Of a DNA stretch of 64,000 bases, positions 56,286 through 64,000 are shown piece by piece. The notes beneath the pieces were generated by a model that had not been told where the DNA came from, did not search any database, and saw only the letters and a list, made by a program, of their open reading frames with translations. Origin of the DNA: Mycoemilia scoparia (lineage: Eukaryota > Kickxellomycota > Kickxellomycetes > Kickxellales > Kickxellaceae); contig JANBPU010000053.1 of the NCBI GenBank assembly GCA_027575805.1, positions 23,275-87,274 of the forward strand, in the 5' to 3' direction. Both the position numbers and the translations under genes were made by a program. Each line of letters begins with the position of its first letter. Positions within the stretch are counted from its first letter, which is position 1.

Positions 56286-56476
56286 GTAATAAGCGCTTTA
56301 GCACCACCCATCCAATAAATCTTTTTCTTGCCAGCTGAAGACCAGATAAGTTCGTATAGTTTCCCCATGACAAGACAGCAATAATTAAAACACAACACCC
56401 ATGACCTGTCAATTTTGACTATTGCCGTTTCCTACATCACCTATGCGCTGGCAAATGGCTATAAAAGACAGAAGAA

Positions 56477-56625
56477 TCTCCTTTGAAGGTGTATTAGAAT
56501 AATTCCCTGGAATATAGCCAATAGTCCGTCGGGTTCCAGCCAAAGTGTACGGGTTATGGACCGATTTGCGGGGAATGTATAAGGCCGCCAATTTATTTCC
56601 TTTTGATGGAGAGCTTGCCAAATGG
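56477..56625. mobile_element. Family B element, copy B4
   Basis: About 150 bp, only some 190 bp after B3 and in the same orientation. TCTCCTTTGAAGGTGTATTA at the left, CCTTTTGATGGAGAGCTTGC then CAAATGG at the right. Interior TAGCCAATAGTCCGTCGGGT. The outermost left end is uncertain. Confidence 0.65.
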
Positions 56626-57245
56626 ATGACGCTGATAGTGATGGCTGAGCAAAAGCCTATTCAATAGTGATCGAGTATAGTGAGTGTGACGCAATCTTCT
56701 TGGCTCATCATGATCATCTACTCGAAATGTTACTAAAGAGCAACTAGCTTATATGTTTCTGTGTTGGTTCTATTGTTGACGACGTAATTCAATTACAACG
56801 CTATGCTTTGTTAGCATTAAAAGGTGTATTCTGGGCGGTCGATAAGTCATGGAGGATACACAAGCCAAAATCTATCCTGACTGAACTGACTACATAGATA
56901 GATGTCTGCACATGGCGCTTTTGAACTGCATCGTCGATTGTTAAGGGCCTTTTGCTTGCCTACATGATTGTGCTTTGGCTTTCTTGTCTGAATTACTCCT
57001 TTTTCCCACAGACTATACAATAATAAGTTATAAGCCCTTTCCTTTTTCCTTTATTTATCTCTTGTCTCTTGTTGTCTATTATCATTTATAATTTTCGGCT
57101 TAAGCTATACACATACGATTATCACACAAGCCTATTATTTTTCCTATCGTTAAATACTGGCTTTCATAATAGCCATTGCCTGAATTTCTCCTTCTTTTGA
57201 CTCTATTTCATCAATTACTACACTCCAGTAATTACTTGAGCTACA

Positions 57246-60200
57246 ATGGCTGGAACCGAAGGTAGTTTGAGGGGCAGAGCCAAGCTGTCACCTCCATTGT
57301 CACCTTCAGCCTCACCTTCTTCCGTAAACGAACAACCACTAAGGTTCATGAAACAGTGGTTACTTCAATCCTATAATATTAGCGAAAAGCAGTTTGAGAT
57401 CAATACTCCTAATAACAAATCTCCTACTACTACGGCAGCAGCGGCAGATATTCCCACTACATCATCAAATGTAGACAACCAAACTTCTGCTACCAATATA
57501 AGTGAAGAAAAGTCATATGCCGATTACGTTATTCATTTTCAATATACCCCACCATCACGCGATAGTGTCCTCAAGCAGGTTAGGGAAGCTGCCTCTGGCG
57601 AAGCCAAGGCCCAGGCTCATCGTGTTGCAAAAGAGGATAATGTCATCAGTGCTTTCTCTAGCTTGATGCTCCGTCTAAAAAAGGCTGGATTGGATATTGA
57701 AGTCCGCGAAGCGTTAAATGTTAGATGGTTTGATTCAATCAGTTATAATGTCAGTGAAAATGCCAGCCCCACCAGTATCAACAGCAGCCATAAGGATAGC
57801 GACGAGAATCGTAGGGTTAGTAAGAGAGTCGAATATGTACCAAAGGAAGGTGAATTGCTGTTGTTTGTTAGCTGTCCTGAACGTCGTTTGTTAAGAGAAT
57901 TGGCGTATTGTCGTGTTAATGATTGGTTGAATGGAATTCATAGTCACAATGTTTCTTTGGGAAGTACTACTGGTCTTGGTGATGTCGCTACTGGGTCTTC
58001 TCCGCCAGTTACAGCTGTGCCTCCAACTACTCCCATTGATCCAAATATGGCTAGTAGATCCGGTGGTAACGGTAATTCCACTTCAATTGCTGGTGGCAGT
58101 GGCATTCCAAGACCACCACCACAACCATCATCAGTATTTGGTCATCATTATCACAGACCAAACCTTGATATCTTGCAAAGTGAAGAAGAGGAAGATTTTG
58201 AATATGATGTGTTTTCAAGTAACCCATCGATTGTAATGGACAATCCCAATGCTGGTGGCAATGCTTCAACTACTACCACAAACGCTACTGGCGCCGCTAG
58301 TGCACCGACGCCATTCCAATTATTTGACATCACCCCAGAAACATTAGACAAACTCGATTCAGCCGAAAGAAAACGCTTGGTCTACCGCATAATCACTGGT
58401 CCCGAAAACGAAATGGGCGCCGCCGTCAACACCGATACTGAGCGTTGGATAAAATCCATAGTCCCATTGCATGACCGTAAATTCAACAAACAATGGTTAC
58501 GCAGATGGTCAGTCAAATGGCTGATCGATTACAGCGACCTCAACAAGATCCGCGCCAATTTCGGTGACGAAATCGCCATGTATTTCGCATTCCTTCAAAA
58601 CTACTTTTTATGGTTAATTGCTCCTACCGTATTTGGAATACTTACCTATTTGAGAGGAACCGCATTTTCATGGGGATTCGCAATCCTTATTGTAGGTTGG
58701 AGTATTTTCTTGACCGAAACGTGGCAAAGAAGACAAACCGATTTGGCATCGTATTGGGGAACCAAAGGAATAGAAAAGAGTGATGCTGATGAAGGATGGA
58801 GACCACAATTCCAACCTGATCGATGGGTAATTGATCCAGTTACTCAAAAATCCGTACCATATTTTTCAAACAGAAAGAGGTGGGCTCGTCGTGCATTTGG
58901 ATTCCCAATTTTGGTGTTGGTATCTGTTGCTATGGCTGCGGTTGTTTCCTTTATGTTTGCACTCCAAACTTTCTTTGAAGAGTATTACGAAGGTCCATTC
59001 CAGCTTGCTTTGGTATATTTCCCAACTGTGTTATATTGTGCCTTTATTCCGGTGTTTACATCAGTTTGCCGAAAAGTAGCCAGACGACTTAATGATTACG
59101 AGAATTATGAAAAGGAGTCCGAATATATTGCCCACTACACCGAAAAGATCTTTATATTCCAGTTCCTTCAAGATCAATTGTATTTGATATTGACTGCATG
59201 GGTATTTATTCCATTCCGTGATAATTTCGAAACTTGGCTGAGATCTCTTTATGGATTTATTGTTACTACGTCGTCAGGAGATACCTTGTTGATGAAGGAT
59301 GCTGATGGTAAATATTTGTACCAGATCAAAAAGAGTCATACGCCTGCTCCAGAGAAATTGCAGAGTCTGCTTTTGTATTTCATTATTACTGGACAAGTTA
59401 TTAATTTGGTATTGGAGACTATTGCACCGATGGTTATGAGATATTGGAAGAGCCGCAAGGAAATGAAAATAAGACGTGAAAGAGAACGCATTACTAAATT
59501 GGCATTTAATAATGCACGCAAGGTCAATCAAACAGAAGAAGACCAGCAATTATTGCAGGATTATAAAGACGCCGAGGGTATGATGCAAAGAATGGCTTCT
59601 TTTGCGGATCTTGATAGCCATAGTAGTGAGGATGAAGAAAGTTATGATGATGATGATGATGATGACGAGGATGATGATAATGAACAAGAGAAGAATTCTC
59701 AAGGATTTGAAAATGTAGATGGAAATAGTCCAATAACAACATCATCGGTAGCAGCAGAAAAACCAAGCATTAGTCGTAGTACTTCAAAACAATCAACTCC
59801 AACTAGACTAAGATTCACGTATTCTGGAATCCACCGCAAAATCAAATCATCTAAATACGAACAAAAGTTCATCGCTCGTGTAACCACTGAAGTTGAATTA
59901 CCATCATATGATATTTACGAAGATTATGCTGAAATGGCCTCCCAATTTGGCTATGTCACATTCTTTTCAATAATCTGGCCTCTTGCGCCGCTTTGTGCCT
60001 TCATAAACAACTGGATTGAGCTACGTTCTGATGCAGCCAAAATTTGTTTAACCGTGAGGAGGCCAATTCCTTCAACTCGAGTTGAATCAATTGGCCCTTG
60101 GTTGGACACTTTGAGATTTACTTCCTGGTTAGCATCTATCAGTAACGCTCTTCTTGTTTATCAATTCAATACTCAAGCCAGTTGGCTGCCTGCTACAGAT

Positions 60201-60821
60201 AAAGAGTCAATGGACAGATACGGTCGGACTGATATGGTATTGGCGTTGGTTATTACCATTTTGTCAGAGCATTTGTTTATGGTTGCTCGCTATCTGTTTA
60301 GACAAGTATTGAAATCTTGGCCATGTGCTTCTGAAAAGAGGGAGCAGATTGCTAAAGCTAAAATGAAGCAAAAGTGGTGGAGAAAGTTTTCAAAGATTCT
60401 TGATACTAATGGTGGTAGAGATTTTACCTCATCAGTAGTTGGAGGTAGCGGTGTTCATTCAGCCGGTATTGGTGCTAGTGACGCTGGGTTAAGAAGAAGA
60501 CCCGGTCTTAGAGGCAAGAGAGTAGTTGCTGGAAGAAGCGATAACGAGCATGCTATTAATGAATTTTACGAAGAATTTGGTCATGATACCGACAATGATT
60601 ATGTTGAAGAGGATCTATCAATACGCTTATCTGATATTGATGTTGCAAATGCTGGAGATGTAAATAATAGCATTGCTGCTGCGGATAATAAAAGCAAAAG
60701 AGGTAATTCGCCAGGCATTTCTAGAAACAACAATAATAATGCTGGCTCCAAGCATACCCAGTATGTTCATCAGCTCCAGAATGGGTTGGAAATTATTCAC
60801 AATTCATTTAAATCTTTTTAA
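57246..60821 (+). CDS. TMEM16/anoctamin-family membrane protein
   Basis: 1191 aa, single exon. A long N-terminal cytosolic domain (about 1-450) with Ser/Thr/Gly-rich inserts is followed by the anoctamin membrane domain: FGDEIAMYFAFLQNYFLWLI, FGILTYLRGTAFSWGFAILI, AFGFPILVLVSVAMAAVVSF, then the YFPTVLYCAFIPVFTSVCRK region, EKIFIFQFLQDQLYLILTAW, and later FGYVTFFSIIWPLAPLCAFI with NNWIELRSDAAKICLTVRRP (the last is a classic anoctamin segment with Ca-site acidic residues). An acidic, Ser-rich loop (about 790-830) with an Asp/Glu run lies between membrane segments. Known: fungal members include lipid scramblases and the yeast ER-plasma membrane tether Ist2. Which activity this one has cannot be told from sequence; it lacks the obvious basic C-terminal sorting tail of Ist2. 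Confidence 0.95.
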   Translation: MAGTEGSLRGRAKLSPPLSPSASPSSVNEQPLRFMKQWLLQSYNISEKQFEINTPNNKSPTTTAAAADIPTTSSNVDNQTSATNISEEKSYADYVIHFQYTPPSRDSVLKQVREAASGEAKAQAHRVAKEDNVISAFSSLMLRLKKAGLDIEVREALNVRWFDSISYNVSENASPTSINSSHKDSDENRRVSKRVEYVPKEGELLLFVSCPERRLLRELAYCRVNDWLNGIHSHNVSLGSTTGLGDVATGSSPPVTAVPPTTPIDPNMASRSGGNGNSTSIAGGSGIPRPPPQPSSVFGHHYHRPNLDILQSEEEEDFEYDVFSSNPSIVMDNPNAGGNASTTTTNATGAASAPTPFQLFDITPETLDKLDSAERKRLVYRIITGPENEMGAAVNTDTERWIKSIVPLHDRKFNKQWLRRWSVKWLIDYSDLNKIRANFGDEIAMYFAFLQNYFLWLIAPTVFGILTYLRGTAFSWGFAILIVGWSIFLTETWQRRQTDLASYWGTKGIEKSDADEGWRPQFQPDRWVIDPVTQKSVPYFSNRKRWARRAFGFPILVLVSVAMAAVVSFMFALQTFFEEYYEGPFQLALVYFPTVLYCAFIPVFTSVCRKVARRLNDYENYEKESEYIAHYTEKIFIFQFLQDQLYLILTAWVFIPFRDNFETWLRSLYGFIVTTSSGDTLLMKDADGKYLYQIKKSHTPAPEKLQSLLLYFIITGQVINLVLETIAPMVMRYWKSRKEMKIRRERERITKLAFNNARKVNQTEEDQQLLQDYKDAEGMMQRMASFADLDSHSSEDEESYDDDDDDDEDDDNEQEKNSQGFENVDGNSPITTSSVAAEKPSISRSTSKQSTPTRLRFTYSGIHRKIKSSKYEQKFIARVTTEVELPSYDIYEDYAEMASQFGYVTFFSIIWPLAPLCAFINNWIELRSDAAKICLTVRRPIPSTRVESIGPWLDTLRFTSWLASISNALLVYQFNTQASWLPATDKESMDRYGRTDMVLALVITILSEHLFMVARYLFRQVLKSWPCASEKREQIAKAKMKQKWWRKFSKILDTNGGRDFTSSVVGGSGVHSAGIGASDAGLRRRPGLRGKRVVAGRSDNEHAINEFYEEFGHDTDNDYVEEDLSIRLSDIDVANAGDVNNSIAAADNKSKRGNSPGISRNNNNNAGSKHTQYVHQLQNGLEIIHNSFKSF

Positions 60822-62742
60822 TATCCATTGTCATAATTATTCTTTTATTCGTATTGATCAAGTAGCTGGTATTAATTCATTTTTATTTTCATAATTATGT
60901 TTATTATCACATTACAATAAAATAAATTTATTACATAGTAACATATTGAGCAAATTTTGCCAAAATAATGTGTATGCTAAAGAGGATGAGAGCATTTTTA
61001 CCGGCTCTTTTGGTACTGTGGATTGCTATATGAACATTATTTGCTTAATATTAATGTTTGGACATCAATTTAGCCTTTTTTAGAACTTCATTCCTTGCTA
61101 TTATTAAGAGTTTTATAACAAGAAAGAGAGAAGTCTAATGCAGCTTGATCGCTTGCACGCATTTGCTCGTGTGCCATCTTATTCACGTGGATCTTGTATA
61201 CCAAAATGGTAATATTGGCAATATTTTTATAATAAAGTTTGTTGAAATAGTTACGCATAGATACACGTTTTCTGTTGAAATTGGGGTTAAGAATTGGGTG
61301 AGCGATTTTTCTGTTTCTACATCAATTATCGAAAGCAATGTTTCTCCAATAAAGAGCCTTTTACTGGATATGATGGCCAGTGCACCACGCATCATTTCCT
61401 GTTTTATTTTGTTAATGCGTATGATGTCTATTTCTTATTCCCCATGTATGCGTGGTCGTGCACAGAGAGATATAGGAGCTGCCTTATTAAGCCATATATG
61501 GAAATCCCTTGAAATAAGTCATGTGAAAAGGAAAAATTGTGTGTCTTCTAAAATAGGAAATTATTTGTTATTAGCAAGTACACTGGAAAAGCTTGTAAGG
61601 TAATAAACATGTTAGTGAACATACACTGTCGATAAGGTGCTGGGGGAAGTTTAGCAGCATTGACAGTATGTTCAAGGAAAACATCTCAATCCCTTTGGCT
61701 TGGGCTTTTGCCAAGAAATGGTTGAAGGAAGTTATGGTAGCAGCATGAGTAACGTACAATTCCAAGAATGCTAGAACCGATCATGTAAGTGTGAGCCGTG
61801 TTGTGCATAATAGAACTTTGTTAATGGCAGATAAAAAGTCTAATTATAATGTCAAAGTGTTAAACAATCATTTTGCAGACATACATATTTCCACACACAC
61901 ACATAGGGTTGCTATCATCTAGTTTGTGTGTGTAATATAATGGTAGCATTGGGAGATAGGAAGTTCGAATATTTAGATTTGACACATTATTTTTGTTGTG
62001 ACCCTATGGGCAATTGTATGTGTATATGCGTATATTTGGGCTTCCAAAATTGTTGTAATTTTTAGATGGGGGGTGTCAAGCGAATCAAGCCCATCAGACC
62101 CTTTGGGCCCCAGCCGTAAGCGAACCCTTTGTGGAAACAATGTGTACCTAAGGGAGTAGGGAAGTAGGGATGAGAAAATCCCCAAACTCCTAAGCAAATT
62201 CCAAAGCTGCTGATGAATGTATGCGTTTGCATGGTGAGAAGGCTGTATGCAGAGACAGAGCGCATGTTTCTAAGCTCTCTCATGCCTCTGTAACACATTC
62301 TTTGTAGTACTAATCGCGGTCTTGGATGCCATTTTTATGGAGCTAAATGTAATGGCTGGACGAAAAATTGTACAAAGTAAATGATGGTATATATCACGAG
62401 AAAATTTGGCCCTGTGTATGTGTATGGAAACATGTATATGCGTTTAGTCTGTAGAGAAAGATTATGGCGCATATACGCAATAACTCGTAGTCGCCATAGC
62501 TACAAACTCTGTATAATATTTGTAGCCTATTTATTTTATTTTTGCAAACAAAAATTATTTAAAAGGATGTTTTCGACCTGACAAAATTTCGAATCCACAC
62601 GATATACAAAAAAACTATACTTTACTTTTCTATTACTTTTAAACATCTTACTTCCTATTAATCTTTAATACTACTAATACTACTACTACTACTAATAATA
62701 TTACTCTTTTATAATATTCACTAATTTTCTACCTTTGTTATA
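60822..62742. other. Intergenic spacer, 1.9 kb
   Basis: A 152-codon frame at 61145-61603 has no motif and is not called. Short (AC)n near 61890-61905. The last 100 bases carry (CTA)n-like triplets before the chitinase start. No gene supported. Confidence 0.45.
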
Positions 62743-63669
62743 ATGAATTTCACTAAATTCCAATTGTTTAATATTACACTTTTTGCCGCCTTGGCTCTAA
62801 TTGCCATTGTCTCTAGTCAAGATGGTAGCGATGGCTCTCCAACTCCTGCATCCACCCCACCCGGAGTCTCTGATGGGAATGCCCCTGTCACTAAACCTGC
62901 TGTAGTCGGTGGTGACAATAGCGATGGAGGTCAAAGTGACGATAGCTCGGACGACAGTAGTGCTCCTAGCAATGGTACTCCTAGCAGTGGGGACAGCTCC
63001 AGTGGCGGCAGCAGCGATGATAGCAGCAGCAGCGGTGGGGGAGATGGCGATGGTGGTAGCAGTGGAGGAGATAAATTTGGACTCGATTGCGACAAGTTTA
63101 CCAAGGCTGTTACAGATGCTGGTTATGAGTCTCCTGCCAGTGAAAAGTGTGACCACTTCCTCAACAACCTAGGCAAGGGAAGCATCTCTTCTGCTCGCGA
63201 GGCTGCCATGTTCCTTTCAGAGATTTTGTGGGAGTCTGCTGGTTTGACTGCTACATCTGAAATCGCTTGCAAGGACAACGGGTGTCAAGGATCCTACTCG
63301 ACTGCAGGTGACCCTGCAGGCAAAAGCTACTACGGCCGTGGATACATCCAGCTCACTTGGTCTGCCAACTACAAGATGTGTTCTCAGAAGCTTTATAATG
63401 ACGATCGTCTATATCAGGACCCTGATGTTGTTGCAACCGACGATAATGTTTCTTGGCAGGTTAGTTTCTGCTTCTGGGCTGAAAATGTTCACAATGCTGC
63501 GGGTGTTCAGGATGGCAAGTTTGGTGCTGCTACCAAGGCTATTAACGGTGCATTGGAATGTAATGGTGGTGGTGCTGTGGACAAGGCCAAGAAGCGCTAT
63601 GAAATTTACAAGAAGGTCCTGGCCGTATTCGACTCTGGCTCGACTCCTGACGAATCTGGCTGCTACTAG
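62743..63669 (+). CDS. Secreted GH19-type chitinase
   Basis: 308 aa, single exon. Signal peptide (residues 1-25, core ITLFAALALIAIVSS), a Ser/Gly/Asp/Pro-rich linker (about 26-108), then a GH19 lysozyme-fold domain. Key features: AMFLSEILWESAGL, where the Glu after Trp is the likely catalytic acid, and YYGRGYIQLTWSANYKMC, which is the hallmark GH19 segment (normally FYGRGPIQL/YGRGxxQLTxxxNY). VSFCFWAENVHNAAG and the end KRYEIYKKVLAVF follow family order. Even Cys number suggests disulfides. Known role: endochitinase acting on chitin; GH19 is common in plants, bacteria and some early-diverging fungi but rare in Dikarya. No chitin-binding module is seen. Likely acts at the cell wall or on other fungi or arthropods. 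Confidence 0.9.
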   Translation: MNFTKFQLFNITLFAALALIAIVSSQDGSDGSPTPASTPPGVSDGNAPVTKPAVVGGDNSDGGQSDDSSDDSSAPSNGTPSSGDSSSGGSSDDSSSSGGGDGDGGSSGGDKFGLDCDKFTKAVTDAGYESPASEKCDHFLNNLGKGSISSAREAAMFLSEILWESAGLTATSEIACKDNGCQGSYSTAGDPAGKSYYGRGYIQLTWSANYKMCSQKLYNDDRLYQDPDVVATDDNVSWQVSFCFWAENVHNAAGVQDGKFGAATKAINGALECNGGGAVDKAKKRYEIYKKVLAVFDSGSTPDESGCY

Positions 63670-63889
63670 ACACCTGTTTGATGGCGGTGACCCTTGCTGT
63701 TTAGCCCAGCAGAACATCTTTACTCTCACAGCTCTTTCCAAATTTAGTTAGTTCCTCCGAACAATCTTCCCCCCTAGGTTTTTAAACATAATTATAAGTT
63801 GTAGCCTAGGATTGTTCTTTACTAATAAATGATATGACTATTGTTAAGCTTGACGCTTCAATAGCTCTTTACAAATATACTACTTTAAT
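63670..63889. other. 3' flank of the chitinase gene
   Basis: Short AT-rich flank; AATAAA-like sequence (TAATAAATGA at about 63823) is a plausible polyadenylation signal. Confidence 0.4.
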
Positions 63890-64000
63890 ATATGGGCAAT
63901 AATTTTTGAAGGGTAAATTTCAATGACTGATGATTATAGGGGCAATCATAGCCAAATGGGTGTCCAGTTTTACTAGCAAACTTTCGCCCTTCAAAAATTA
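63890..64000 (-). mobile_element. Family A element A13, cut by the window end
   Basis: Begins ATATGGGCAATAATTTTTGA with AT immediately upstream. Core GCAATCATAGCCAAATGGGT in reverse orientation. The far end (CTTCAAAAATTA) runs off the window about 10 bases before the expected terminus. Confidence 0.85.

Larger units (their letters stand above)
54258..57245. other. Intergenic spacer, 3 kb, between divergent genes
   Basis: Promoter regions of the SRPK (-) and anoctamin (+) genes. Contains (AT)n at about 54260-54281 and 54710-54730, GA runs near 55910-55925, and two family B elements (56113-56285 and 56477-56625). The leader before 57246 is C/T-rich. No supported coding frame. Confidence 0.5.

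Noticed and set aside
61145..61603. 152-codon frame between the anoctamin and chitinase genes
   Set aside because: No recognisable domain, no homology signal by eye and no sensible promoter or intron structure.
1..64000. CRISPR array, rRNA genes, prophage or plasmid features, bacterial operons
   Set aside because: No spaced direct repeats, rRNA-like sequence or bacterial gene layout is present; the sequence is eukaryotic with spliceosomal introns.

Overview
The window looks like nuclear DNA of an early-diverging filamentous fungus, most likely Mucoromycota (a Mucorales-like genome). Support: AT-rich spacers, short GT-AG introns of roughly 50-220 bp, all three standard stop codons in use, N/Q/S-rich low-complexity proteins, and a fungal gene set that includes a CRH-type GH16 enzyme, an SRPK kinase, Rvs167/Hob1 and an F-box/LRR protein. 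The phylum is inferred from style and gene content; no sequence search was possible.

Layout, left to right. 0-8 kb: a cytochrome P450 reading frame with one internal stop (cut by the window start), a tandem pair of ~120-bp inverted-repeat elements, a fusion of an oxidoreductase-like domain with a cytochrome-b5-reductase module (-), an F-box/LRR gene split near its 3' end by one of those elements, and a small secreted precursor. 8-20 kb: pterin-4a-carbinolamine dehydratase, two low-complexity proteins separated by a 3.7-kb spacer, a relic of a small secreted protein, and a decayed Ty1/copia fragment. 20-24 kb: SND2/TMEM208, an unknown Cys-rich single-pass membrane protein, Ctf8 (-) and ribosomal protein uS14/S29. 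27-32 kb: choline-phosphate cytidylyltransferase, the BAR-SH3 protein Rvs167/Hob1 (-), tRNA-Gly(UCC) (-). 32-45 kb: the Chl1/DDX11 helicase (8 exons), an orphan 7-TM receptor-like protein, a secreted CRH-type GH16 protein (-), Bcp1/BCCIP. 45-64 kb: an unrecognised 283-aa protein (-), a frame-disrupted small secreted protein, Dph7, Dr1/NC2-beta (-), an SRPK kinase (-), a TMEM16/anoctamin, and a secreted GH19-type chitinase.

Most genes are unrelated housekeeping functions: lipid synthesis, ER targeting, cohesion, translation (uS14, Dph7), transcription (Dr1), splicing (SRPK) and endocytosis (Rvs167). There is no operon-like organisation, and I see no self-contained new multigene system. Three non-coding repeat families are the least described part: family A (about 13 copies with ends ATATGGG...CCCATAT), family B (about 165 bp, ends with TTTGGCA) and family C (about 75 bp). 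One family A insertion has demonstrably truncated a gene, and removing it together with a 2-bp duplication restores the frame exactly. Gene structure is also unusual in places: a start codon alone in its exon, 7- and 8-nt first coding exons, and a GC-AG intron. Exon boundaries given here were read by hand and checked for GT-AG (or GC-AG) ends, reading phase and continuity of family motifs.
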